NCBI RefSeq assembly: GCF_026646375.1
Contig: NZ_JAIPPU010000002.1
Location: 248,001-312,000, forward strand
Direction: 5' to 3'
Source of the DNA: Acetobacterium wieringae
GTDB taxonomy: Bacteria > Bacillota > Clostridia > Eubacteriales > Eubacteriaceae
DNA length: 64,000 bases
Notes under the pieces: model-generated
Databases searched by the model: none
Seen by the model: only the letters and a program-made list of their open reading frames with translations
Told to the model about the DNA's origin: nothing
Shown: positions 52,643 through 60,971 of the stretch, one piece after another
Layout: the number at the start of each line of letters is the position of its first letter
Position numbering within the stretch: the first letter of the stretch is position 1
Position numbers and translations under genes: made by a program

Positions 52643-53422
52643 ATGCAAAGAGATTTAGGAATTAATTACATGACTACCCGAAAAAACCATACCTGTTATG
52701 GGATGGGTATTGGTATTATGGTATTGGATGATGCCTATCCCGGTTTTCCTGGCGATGTCCGTAATGCCAGTGCCTGGGGTTTTCCGATTCAGTATGAAAT
52801 TGCTCAGGGAGTAGATAACTACACCCTGGTATGGGAACAGGATAAAACACCCTGTCGGGCTCCGATTGTTCAGGCGGCGAAAAACCTGGAACGAATGGGT
52901 TGTAAAGCGATCGCAGCTGAATGCGGTTATTTTGCTTATTTCCAACAAGATGTTGCAGCTGCCGTTGACATTCCGGTGTTTATGTCCAGTCTGCTACAGG
53001 TTCCCTTTATTCAGCAAACCATCGGTCCCGATAGTGCCGTTGGTATTATCTGCGCTCAAAAACGGTTCCTGACTGATACGCATCTGGAAAAAGTTGGCAT
53101 TGATCTAAACAGTAACTTCTATATCGCCGGGGCCCAGGATGAATACGGCTGCCCGCAATTCGACACCCTCTGGGATCATGAAAAACGACCTGAGATTCCG
53201 GAAAGCTATTATGATGAATCCGAAAAGGATATGATTCGCATAACAAAAGAATTCATCGCCAAACATCCGGATATTAAGGCCATCATGTTAGAATGTACCG
53301 GTATGCAACCTTTTGCCCGAGCCATTCAACGGGCGGTGGATCTACCTGTGTTCAGTTGGGGAACTTTGCTGGATTATGCTTACTCCTGTGTTTCTCATCG
53401 TGATTACTATGGTGATATCTAA
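52643..53422 (+). CDS. aspartate/glutamate/hydantoin racemase superfamily protein
   Basis: A 259-residue Asp/Glu racemase-fold protein. The two catalytic-type cysteines lie in AAECGYF (about residue 93) and LECTGMQPFA (about residue 218), as in cofactor-independent racemases. AGGAGGAAG precedes ATG 52643. It is the first gene of the MttB operon. It could invert the alpha-carbon of the demethylated amino acid, or act as a lyase or decarboxylase, as other members of this fold do. The substrate is unknown. Confidence 0.8.
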   Translation: MQRDLGINYMTTRKNHTCYGMGIGIMVLDDAYPGFPGDVRNASAWGFPIQYEIAQGVDNYTLVWEQDKTPCRAPIVQAAKNLERMGCKAIAAECGYFAYFQQDVAAAVDIPVFMSSLLQVPFIQQTIGPDSAVGIICAQKRFLTDTHLEKVGIDLNSNFYIAGAQDEYGCPQFDTLWDHEKRPEIPESYYDESEKDMIRITKEFIAKHPDIKAIMLECTGMQPFARAIQRAVDLPVFSWGTLLDYAYSCVSHRDYYGDI

Positions 53423-53478
53423 ATCGTGTCCAAAACGCTCGTCTGTAAAGAAAAAACTCAATTAAGGGGATTATAACT

Positions 53479-54909
53479 ATGAAACCATATGAAAAATACG
53501 TCTCTAAAGAAGATATCCAGAATATCCATGCCGAATCACTGAAAATTCTCAACGAAGTTGGAATCAAATTCGAGCATCCGGAAATCCTGGAGATTTTCAA
53601 AAATCATGGTGCCCGGATTGATGGGGAGACCGTCTTTCTCGATGAAAAATTAATCATGACGGCTATTTCCACCATACCGGAAAGCTTTACCATCGAAAAC
53701 TCCAAAGGCAACCACACCCTTGGCGGTGGCAGCCTGATTTTAATGCCTGGTGTCGGGAATATTTTCCGACTGGAAAACGGCCACTTACATAAGATGACCA
53801 ATGACGATGCCGTTGATCAGTTTAAGTTGTCCGATACCAGTGATGTCATCAATTGTAATTACTTTAATATTTTCCTCGATGACAAAAACCTGTCTCTGGA
53901 TGAACGGGTCTTCAGCCCCATCGCCATGATCTTAAAATATTCCAATAAAACGGCCTTACATTTACAAGCCAATACCTTCCCGTTAAAATCCAACATCCGG
54001 GAATCTTTTCGAAAAGGTCTGGAACTGATCGAAAAATTTGAAGGCCGCCGTGGCGTATACAATAATATCGTCCATGTCAATTCTTTATCGCCCTTATGTT
54101 TTGACCATGACCCACTGGAAAAATTCCTGATTGCTGCTGATATGAATCAGCCCGTTTGGTTCAGCCCTTGTGCCATGCCAGTGCTCACCGGACCGCCTTC
54201 GGTGGCCGGACTGATTGCCATGACCAATGCAGAAGTATTGGCCGGCATGGTCATGTCTCAACTGGTCAAGCCCGGTTTGCCGGTAGTATATGGCCAAACC
54301 TCGGCTTCCACCAACCTACGCACGGTTCAGCTGAGCATCGGCGCTCCGGAAACCGCTTTAATTTCTTATGCCACCCGGGGATTGGCCGATTTTTACAAAC
54401 TGCCTTGCCGAACCGGCGGCGGTTTGAGTGATGCCAAAGATTTTGATATGCAAGCCGGAATTGAATCCGATATGATGATTCGCTCCACCCTGGAAGCTGC
54501 CCCCGATCTGGTGCTGCATTCCTGTGGAATTCTGGGTAGCTTTAATATCTTGAGTTTTGAAAAATTCCTGATGGACGAAGATACCTATCGGATGAATCGC
54601 CGTCTGTTAAAAGGAATCAAAACTGAAGAAAGCTACCTCTGTCATGATCTGATTGCCAAAATCGGACCCCGGGGTAACTTCCTCCAGGGCCGGACTCCAA
54701 AGATGTTCAAAGAAGAATTCTTTGTTCCCAAATATTTTAATAAAGAAGATCCCAACCAATGGCAGGAAAATGGCAGCAAGCCGGTTCTGCATGACGTTCA
54801 GGCCGCTGTCAGCGAACGTCTGGCTTCCTATACGCCGCCAGATATCACCAACGAACAAGCTGCCCTGCTGAACGACTATATTCCGGCAAACTATCGCGAA
54901 CGCATTTAA
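53479..54909 (+). CDS. MttB-family (non-pyrrolysine) methylamine/betaine:corrinoid methyltransferase 1
   Basis: 476 residues, full length with no in-frame stop, so it lacks pyrrolysine and belongs to the MtgB/MtpB/MtcB-type glycine-betaine-like group. Seen: KILNEVGIKFEHPEIL, LGGGSLILMPGVGN, GPPSVAGLIAMTNAEVLAG and GGGLSDAKDFDMQAG. It demethylates a quaternary amine onto a corrinoid protein; the partner is probably the one at 47.0 kb. AAGGGGA lies before ATG 53479. It is followed by a second, diverged MttB after 31 bp. Confidence 0.92.
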   Translation: MKPYEKYVSKEDIQNIHAESLKILNEVGIKFEHPEILEIFKNHGARIDGETVFLDEKLIMTAISTIPESFTIENSKGNHTLGGGSLILMPGVGNIFRLENGHLHKMTNDDAVDQFKLSDTSDVINCNYFNIFLDDKNLSLDERVFSPIAMILKYSNKTALHLQANTFPLKSNIRESFRKGLELIEKFEGRRGVYNNIVHVNSLSPLCFDHDPLEKFLIAADMNQPVWFSPCAMPVLTGPPSVAGLIAMTNAEVLAGMVMSQLVKPGLPVVYGQTSASTNLRTVQLSIGAPETALISYATRGLADFYKLPCRTGGGLSDAKDFDMQAGIESDMMIRSTLEAAPDLVLHSCGILGSFNILSFEKFLMDEDTYRMNRRLLKGIKTEESYLCHDLIAKIGPRGNFLQGRTPKMFKEEFFVPKYFNKEDPNQWQENGSKPVLHDVQAAVSERLASYTPPDITNEQAALLNDYIPANYRERI

Positions 54910-54940
54910 TAGCGATCATCTAAAGACTTAAGGAGACATT

Positions 54941-56356
54941 ATGGAAACCACGCAAAGAAATATTGAATTCAATGTATTAAATAATAACAAAATCGAAACC
55001 ATTCACGAAAAGAGTATGGATCTGCTGGAAAATTTTGGTATGCGCATCGTTGGTGCCCGCACCATTGAACTGCTGAAAAAGTATGGCTGTAGCGTTGATG
55101 GCGACATGGTCAAATTCCCCAAAGCCGTTGTTGACAAGGCCCTGAACACCATCCCCAAAGAATTGACCTTATATACCCGGGACGGCAAACCCAATATGGT
55201 CATCAACAGCAAAAACAATGTCTATTTCGGAACCCATTCCGATCAACTGGAGATCCTTGATCATAAAACCAATATGGCCCGCCCCTATCTGAAGGCGGAT
55301 ATTAAAAACATGTGTAAACTGGGCAGCTATTTATCCAACATCAGCTTTATTCTGTCAGTGGGGATGTGTGCCGACGTGGATCCATTGGTCCAATCTCAGG
55401 TGACCTTTATTGAAACCTTGAAAAACTTTGACAAAACCATCAATTTTTCGACCAATGACATCGAATCACTTCAGGAAATCATTGACATCGCTGCCATTGT
55501 TGCCGGTGGACACAAAGAACTGGCTGAAAAACCCTTTATTTTTAACTATTGCGAGCCGATTCCACCACTGACCCATCCGGTGGAAAGCACTGAAAAACTC
55601 TTTATCAGTGCGACCAATAAAATCCCGGTGGTTTACATGCCGTACAGCATGATGGGTGGCACCTCCCCGATTACCATCGCCGGTGCGCTAACCCAGAATA
55701 ACGCTGAAATTTTAGCTGGTGTCGTTATAACCCAAGCTGTTAATGAAGGTGCGCCACTGATATACGGTTCGATGCCAACTGTCTTTGACATGCAAACCAC
55801 CATCGGTTCCTATGGTGCCCCTGAATTCCATAAGTCGGTGGCGGCGGCTTCAGAGCTGGCCAACTATTACAACCTGCCCTTCTATGGCACAGCGGGCTGC
55901 AGCGATGCCAAAACCGTCGATCCCCAGTCGGTTGCTGAGGTTCAAATGGAACTGTTCTCTTCGATTTTAAGCAAGGCCAACATCGTTCATGATATCGGCG
56001 TCCTGGATCATTGCAACTCGGTAGCGCCCGCGATGGTGGTTTTAGCCAATGAAATGATCAACGAGCTGTCGGCCTACTCCAGCGGGGTCGAAGTGAATGA
56101 AGAAACCCTGGCCATGGATGTCATTAAAGGTGTTGGCCATGGCGGTCACTACCTTAATGAAATGCACACCCTCAGTAATTTTAGAAGCGTCTGGTATCCG
56201 GAATTCTTTAAGCGCCGGATGGTTAATCCCGATCAGTCCGATATTCTTGACATGGTCAATGCCAAAATTGATGCAATTCTGGAAACCCACGAGGTTCCGG
56301 CTCTGGAAGCTTCAATCCTGGCCGAGATTGAAAAAATCGAAAAAAATTATCAATAA
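54941..56356 (+). CDS. MttB-family (non-pyrrolysine) methyltransferase 2
   Basis: 471 residues, no in-frame stop. Seen: MDLLENFGMRIVGARTIELL, YFGTHSDQLEILDHKT, GGTSPITIAGALTQNNAEILAG and AGCSDAKTVDPQSVAE. It is clearly diverged from the upstream copy, so it may act on a second substrate or on the product of the first step. AAGGAGAC precedes ATG 54941. A terminator follows. Confidence 0.92.
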   Translation: METTQRNIEFNVLNNNKIETIHEKSMDLLENFGMRIVGARTIELLKKYGCSVDGDMVKFPKAVVDKALNTIPKELTLYTRDGKPNMVINSKNNVYFGTHSDQLEILDHKTNMARPYLKADIKNMCKLGSYLSNISFILSVGMCADVDPLVQSQVTFIETLKNFDKTINFSTNDIESLQEIIDIAAIVAGGHKELAEKPFIFNYCEPIPPLTHPVESTEKLFISATNKIPVVYMPYSMMGGTSPITIAGALTQNNAEILAGVVITQAVNEGAPLIYGSMPTVFDMQTTIGSYGAPEFHKSVAAASELANYYNLPFYGTAGCSDAKTVDPQSVAEVQMELFSSILSKANIVHDIGVLDHCNSVAPAMVVLANEMINELSAYSSGVEVNEETLAMDVIKGVGHGGHYLNEMHTLSNFRSVWYPEFFKRRMVNPDQSDILDMVNAKIDAILETHEVPALEASILAEIEKIEKNYQ

Positions 56357-56385
56357 TCTGTGTTTAATCCCCTTATCAATCAGAC

Positions 56386-56420
56386 GGACAACCCCTTTTC
56401 TGGGTTGTCTCTATGATTTT
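56386..56420 (+). terminator. terminator of the racemase-mttB operon
   Basis: Stem GACAACCC/GGGTTGTC with a 7-base loop, then a short spacer and seven Ts. Confidence 0.75.
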
Positions 56421-56477
56421 TTTGGATTTCATGTTATCATACTGTCTTAACCAGTAAACCCGAAACGGAGAATACCA

Positions 56478-57932
56478 GTGAAAGTAAAAAACGAGCATAT
56501 TTTAGAAGCTTTTGGTGAAAATTCTTTTCCTATTCAGGATGTTGAACGCATCGAAGATGTGTGCATTCATGTTGTTGATGCCAGTGGAAAAATCATCTGT
56601 TACTCTAAGGGCTGTGAAATCATCGAGAATATGAAACACGAAGACGTCATTGGTAAAAACATGTCTGATATTTATGATTATCTTGAAAATGAATCGATGG
56701 AATCCCTGGTTTTGAAGACCGGAAAAAAGGTTCAGGATGTCCATGTCAAATATACCTCCCCTTCCGGAAAAGTTGCCGATGTGATCAGTAGCACCTACCC
56801 AGTTTTTTCGAAAACTGATCCAAAAAAGGTCGAGGCCGCCATTTGTATCTACCGGGATATTTCGGACTATATTCACATGGCCAATACCATCAATAAGCTT
56901 CAAAATGACTTAAAATCCCAGCAACTGAAAAACAATGGCACCCAATTTACTTTCAAAGACATTATTGGCAGCAGTGGCCCAATGGCGGAATGCATTCACC
57001 ATGCGGAAATTGCAGCACTAACCACCGCCCCAATTCTGATTGCCGGTCCGACTGGTACCGGTAAAGAAGTTTTTGCCCAAAGCATCCACAATGCCAGTCC
57101 CCAGGCCCACAAACATTTTGTGGCCATCAACTGCAGTGCGATCCCGGAAAATCTGCTCGAGAGCACCTTATTTGGCACCGTTAAAGGTTCGTTTACCGGG
57201 GCGGTTGATTCCGTCGGACTGCTGGAAACCGCTGAAGGGGGCACCATTTTTCTGGATGAAATCAACTCCATGCACATGGGCCTCCAATCCAAACTGCTGC
57301 GGGTTTTAGAAACCGGCAAATACCGGAAGGTCGGCGGGCACAAAGAAATAACCGCCAATATCCGCCTACTCAGTGCTTTAAACCAAGATCCCCTAAAAGC
57401 CATTGAAGAAAAAAGACTGCGCTCCGATTTATATTACCGACTGGCCGTCTTCTCGATTCACTTGCCACCACTTAAAGACCGAAAACAGGACATTCTGGAT
57501 CTGGTACCGGCCTTCCTTTCCACCGAAGGAGCGGCCATGGGAAAACAGCTGTTTAAGGTATCTGACGAGGCCCAGGAAATTCTGCTCAGCCATGACTGGC
57601 CAGGCAATATCCGGGAGTTAAAGCATGCTGTGACCCATGCCATCTATATTGCCCAATATCAGGATACGATTCTGACCCCTGACTTACTGCCAGCTTATTT
57701 AAGAAAAAATACTGCCGATAAAAAAATCTATGAAAAATATTTATCGGCCAGTATGGACGACAAAAATCTAAAAAATACCCTCAATAAGATTGAGAAGCAA
57801 ATGATCATCGACGTCTTGCAGGGCAATGATCAGAACATCTCAAAAAGCGCCCGTGACCTAGGTATCTCACGTCAGAATTTACAGTATAAGATCCGTTTGC
57901 ATGGGATTAAAAGCTCCGATGATGAACTATAA
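56478..57932 (+). CDS. sigma-54-dependent activator, PAS-AAA+-Fis
   Basis: 484 residues: a PAS domain (about 20-140, VHVVDASGKIICYSKG and YRDISDYIH), an AAA+ domain (about 155-385) with Walker A GPTGTGKE, contact loop GSFTGA and Walker B TIFLDEINS, and a C-terminal Fis-type HTH (SARDLGISRQNLQYKIRLHG). It directly follows the MttB operon, and three near-perfect sigma-54-type promoters lie within 7 kb, so it is the expected activator of the whole cluster. GGAG lies before the GTG at 56478. Confidence 0.88.
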   Translation: MKVKNEHILEAFGENSFPIQDVERIEDVCIHVVDASGKIICYSKGCEIIENMKHEDVIGKNMSDIYDYLENESMESLVLKTGKKVQDVHVKYTSPSGKVADVISSTYPVFSKTDPKKVEAAICIYRDISDYIHMANTINKLQNDLKSQQLKNNGTQFTFKDIIGSSGPMAECIHHAEIAALTTAPILIAGPTGTGKEVFAQSIHNASPQAHKHFVAINCSAIPENLLESTLFGTVKGSFTGAVDSVGLLETAEGGTIFLDEINSMHMGLQSKLLRVLETGKYRKVGGHKEITANIRLLSALNQDPLKAIEEKRLRSDLYYRLAVFSIHLPPLKDRKQDILDLVPAFLSTEGAAMGKQLFKVSDEAQEILLSHDWPGNIRELKHAVTHAIYIAQYQDTILTPDLLPAYLRKNTADKKIYEKYLSASMDDKNLKNTLNKIEKQMIIDVLQGNDQNISKSARDLGISRQNLQYKIRLHGIKSSDDEL

Positions 57933-57967
57933 AAAGGTTTCCGCCTGAATTGGCGGAAACCTTTTTT
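57932..57967 (+). terminator. terminator of the sigma-54 activator gene
   Basis: A 14-bp stem AAAAGGTTTCCGCC / GGCGGAAACCTTTT around TGAATT with a T-run, overlapping the stop codon. Confidence 0.9.
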
Positions 57968-58016
57968 ACTTCTTTAATTACCTTCTTTTATCAAGTACTA
58001 TTCGTTTATGAAAGCC

Positions 58017-58940
58017 TCAATCGTTCAGATTTTTTCTGATAAATTGACAAACCTCTTCCAGAGCCACCGTTGCCTCCGGAAAAAGTGGTGATAATAGAGG
58101 AAAGCAATGAAACATCCCGTTCCATACCTTCAATTGCACATCAACCCCAGCTGCTTTGGCTTTTTCACCGAAACGGGTTGAATCATCTCTTAGCGTTTCG
58201 TTATCACCAACCTGAATAATCAATGGTGGCAAACCACTTAAATCGCCGAATAATGGCGATGCATAGGGATGTTTGGGATCGCCACTGCCAACGTAATAGC
58301 CCAGATACGTTTCATTGGCCCCTTTGGGCGTACAGGGATCGGCCTTTACCCGCGTTATATGGGACTCACCTGAAATTGTCATATCGGTACATGGCGAAAA
58401 TACGGCGCAAACTCCCGGTAAGGGGATCTGGTCATCCTTACATTTTAAAAGGGTCGCCAGCGCGATCCCACCACCCGCCGAATCGCCAGCAAAACCAATA
58501 TTTTCTGATTGATACCCTTGTTCCAGCAACCAGCTGTAAATCGCTGCTGAATCATTGACAGCGGCTGGTGCCGGATGTTCTGGCGCCAGCCGATAGTCAA
58601 ACACCAGCGCTTTAATCCCTAAATGTTTGACGAAATTGCCCACCATATTTCGGTGTGACCGGGCATTACCCATCACAAAACCGCCGCCATGAAAATAAAG
58701 TACCACTTTTTTTTCAGAAGCATTTTCACTCTCAACCCACTCCGCATAAAACCCCGGATAGTCACTGGAGATATAACTGATCCCCGGGATTGGTTTAAAA
58801 AAACGGGTGGCTGTTTCATCACAGTCCTGCCGCAATTTTTCGATCGACGTGTTTTTATCAATCACTTCCGGACGTAATTGCCCTTTAAAAAGATGCCGAT
58901 ACTTCAGGGTATAGTGCATCATTTTAGCTTTTGTACTCAT
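58017..58940 (-). CDS. alpha/beta hydrolase, hormone-sensitive lipase family
   Basis: An esterase-like enzyme of 307 residues from ATG 58940. The oxyanion motif HGGGF and the nucleophile motif GDSAGGG are present. The catalytic Asp is probably in VGDNETLRDD and the His in GMFHCF near the C-terminus. It follows the DUF2087 and TetR genes with overlaps or no gap, so the three form one operon, with TetR as the likely local repressor. Confidence 0.85.
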   Translation of the reverse strand: MSTKAKMMHYTLKYRHLFKGQLRPEVIDKNTSIEKLRQDCDETATRFFKPIPGISYISSDYPGFYAEWVESENASEKKVVLYFHGGGFVMGNARSHRNMVGNFVKHLGIKALVFDYRLAPEHPAPAAVNDSAAIYSWLLEQGYQSENIGFAGDSAGGGIALATLLKCKDDQIPLPGVCAVFSPCTDMTISGESHITRVKADPCTPKGANETYLGYYVGSGDPKHPYASPLFGDLSGLPPLIIQVGDNETLRDDSTRFGEKAKAAGVDVQLKVWNGMFHCFPLLSPLFPEATVALEEVCQFIRKNLND

Positions 58941-58941
58941 C

Positions 58942-59211
58942 TTACACTTGTTCCTTTTCCATATTTTTCCAATACTTACTGCCATCTGGCATGCGACATA
59001 AAAAACCGTTTTCCACTAACCCACGTCTTAACAAAATAGAATCTCCAAAGGTATGCCACGAATTAATTAACTGATTAACTGCCTTTTCGGAGTATTCCTG
59101 ATCACACTCGAATTTTTCTGCCAAATATTTATAAACCAGTAGTTTTTTTGATTGTTTTGCCGGAACCTGGGTGATTTGCCCTTCTTCATTTAAAAACGGT
59201 TTGATCTTTTG
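58942..59211 (-). CDS. DUF2087 domain protein
   Basis: An 89-residue protein from ATG 59211 (AGAGGA eight bases upstream), with the DUF2087 pattern KLLVYKYLAEKFECDQEYSEKAVNQLIN followed by LLRRGLVENGFLCR and DGSKYW. DUF2087 domains often accompany HTH regulators and may bind nucleic acid; the function is unknown. It overlaps the TetR gene end and ends one base before the hydrolase start region. Confidence 0.8.
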   Translation of the reverse strand, partial: QKIKPFLNEEGQITQVPAKQSKKLLVYKYLAEKFECDQEYSEKAVNQLINSWHTFGDSILLRRGLVENGFLCRMPDGSKYWKNMEKEQV

Positions 59212-59839
59212 CATGATTTTTATCCTCTCTTTCGCTTTCAATCAAAAACATCGATGCAATGACACGATAATCCAGTTTTACTTCTCTGTTATTATTGTTG
59301 GAATAGTATATTGCCAGGCCATTAATGCTCGTCCAGAAAAAAATAGCCAGCATTTTAGGATCTCCAGCTACAATCGTTCCTTCTTTTTGTCCCGCCGCCA
59401 TAATTTTTTCGATTACCAGATATGGGATATTCCGTTTTTCCCGAATCAGATCCTGGGCTCCCTGAGGGATTGCGGTTGAATTGGTTGCTTGGGTAATCAA
59501 CCGACAAGTATCCAAAAAAGTCTGGCTGTTTTCAATGGTCTCAACCAGTCGTTCCAAAGCAAAGCGGATTTTTTCACCGGGTTCCGCCTCCATATCCCGA
59601 ACCGAATAGGATGCTTCAATGGTTTTATCCAGTGCATCATTGATTAGATCTACATAGATTTCTTCTTTTGATCCGTAATAATGATATAACAATCCCTGAG
59701 CAATACCAGCTTCAGCTGCAATATCCTGAATCCGGGTGGCAAATAACCCCTGTTTAACAAATTGTGCCAATGCCGCAGTGCGAATCTTTTCCTTACGGGT
59801 TTCCCGCATTCTTTCATTTTGTTCCTTTGATCGAGCCAT
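59186..59839 (-). CDS. TetR/AcrR family transcriptional regulator
   Basis: 217 residues from ATG 59839 with GGGAGG upstream. The N-terminal HTH (FVKQGLFATRIQDIAAEAGIAQGLLYHYYGSKEEIY) is canonical TetR; the C-terminal ligand domain is undiagnosed. Its promoter and ribosome site lie in a 48-bp perfect palindrome, a likely autoregulatory operator. It heads the operon with DUF2087 and the lipase-like hydrolase. Confidence 0.9.
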   Translation of the reverse strand: MARSKEQNERMRETRKEKIRTAALAQFVKQGLFATRIQDIAAEAGIAQGLLYHYYGSKEEIYVDLINDALDKTIEASYSVRDMEAEPGEKIRFALERLVETIENSQTFLDTCRLITQATNSTAIPQGAQDLIREKRNIPYLVIEKIMAAGQKEGTIVAGDPKMLAIFFWTSINGLAIYYSNNNNREVKLDYRVIASMFLIESEREDKNHAKDQTVFK

Positions 59840-59843
59840 GCTT

Positions 59844-59902
59844 CCTCCCGGATGATATATTGAATTTATATTCAATATATCATCCGGGAGGATTTTTGTC
59901 AA
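59844..59902 (-). promoter_or_regulatory. TetR-gene promoter and 48-bp palindromic operator
   Basis: -35 TTGACA (59897-59902) and -10 TATATT (59874-59879) with a 17-bp spacer. A perfect inverted repeat of two 22-base arms (59844-59865 and 59870-59891) around TTAT covers the -10, the start site and the ribosome site. Autorepression by the TetR protein is inferred. Confidence 0.85.
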
Positions 59903-59981
59903 TATCTGCACCTGACATTTTGCTAAAGCTTTACGTCAGCTCTAATTGAACTACGCCTAACAATCTGCCGCGCAAATAAAA

Positions 59982-60009
59982 AAACCATGCGATTTTTTTC
60001 GCATGGTTT
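59982..60009 (-). terminator. terminator of the rubredoxin-flavoprotein gene
   Basis: An 11-bp stem AAACCATGCGA / TCGCATGGTTT with a T-rich tail on the minus strand. Confidence 0.85.
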
Positions 60010-60023
60010 GCATGTTTTTTTTA

Positions 60024-60761
60024 TTATCGGGTTGCGTGATAATAGGCGTAGGTCATCGGTTCTTCTTTGCTGAATCCATCCCCGTCGACAACTTTGCCGA
60101 TAAACATATAGTGGGTACCCAGATCAATCGTCTGTTCCACTTCACATTCTAGAAAACAGAGCGTTTCCAGCAACCCGGGACAGCCAGTTTTACCAGTAAT
60201 ATAGCTGAGTTCTTTAAATTTATCGACATCTCTTCCGCTCTGGTAGCCGAAATGTTTGATCAGATCATGGTTGTCTTTACCCAGGATCGAAACCCCAAAG
60301 ACACCGGATTCTCGAACATATTCTGAGGTTAAGGTTCCTTTTCCCAGGCAGACACTGGCTTTTAAGGGAGTACTGGTAACCTGAATAAAGGTATTGGAAA
60401 CCATCCCATTGAGTTTTTCATCCCTGACCGATGAAATAATATATAAGCCGTAGCTGACATTGAACAATAAGGTCTGTAAGGCTTCTCTTTCTTTATCCGT
60501 TAAACCATCCTCGACTTCTTCAACCAACACAAATTTTTCTGGTCCCACTCCGCAGACCGGGCAAACGTCGGGGGGCGTATCTCCCACATGAATATAATTA
60601 CAAACGGTACAACGCCATTTCTTCTCCTTAACAGGGGCAACAGCTTCCGTTTCTTCAATTAATATAAACTTATCCGGTCCCACTCCGCAGATCGGGCATT
60701 TGTCGGGTGGAGTATCACCTTCATGTACATAATTACATACTGTGCAGCGCCATTTCTTCAT
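60024..60761 (-). CDS. hrb: high-molecular-weight rubredoxin (flavoprotein) with two rubredoxin domains
   Basis: 245 residues from ATG 60761. Two tandem rubredoxin-like modules (WRCTVCNYVH...CPICGVGPDKF at about 4-32, and WRCTVCNYIH...CPVCGVGPEKF at about 47-76) precede a flavin-reductase-like domain (from about 88, TLLFNVSYGLYIISS). Hrb of acetogens carries a single rubredoxin and passes electrons to diiron flavoproteins for O2/H2O2 defence. The doubled module here is unusual. Monocistronic, with its own terminator. Confidence 0.88.
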   Translation of the reverse strand: MKKWRCTVCNYVHEGDTPPDKCPICGVGPDKFILIEETEAVAPVKEKKWRCTVCNYIHVGDTPPDVCPVCGVGPEKFVLVEEVEDGLTDKEREALQTLLFNVSYGLYIISSVRDEKLNGMVSNTFIQVTSTPLKASVCLGKGTLTSEYVRESGVFGVSILGKDNHDLIKHFGYQSGRDVDKFKELSYITGKTGCPGLLETLCFLECEVEQTIDLGTHYMFIGKVVDGDGFSKEEPMTYAYYHATR

Positions 60762-60971
60762 TTTATTCACCACTTTCTTAGAATTACTTTCTACTTTATA
60801 ATAATTATAATTTAAAAGCATCTTGAAGTACAGGAAAAAATTGATGTTCTGCTTTTCATTATAAACCTTTTTTGATAAGATTCATATCACTATTGCATTT
60901 TTTTGTAAAAAAAGGGCATATAAGAGCTTGACATTATTCTTTGCCGCAAATAAACCAAGATAGGATGAAAC

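Noticed and set aside
53479-56356. Pyrrolysine-containing MttB
   Set aside because: Both frames run full length without an in-frame TAG, and no pyl genes are in the window, so these are non-pyrrolysine MttB proteins.
60822-60971. Purine riboswitch before ade
   Set aside because: The A/T-rich leader lacks the conserved purine-aptamer loops.
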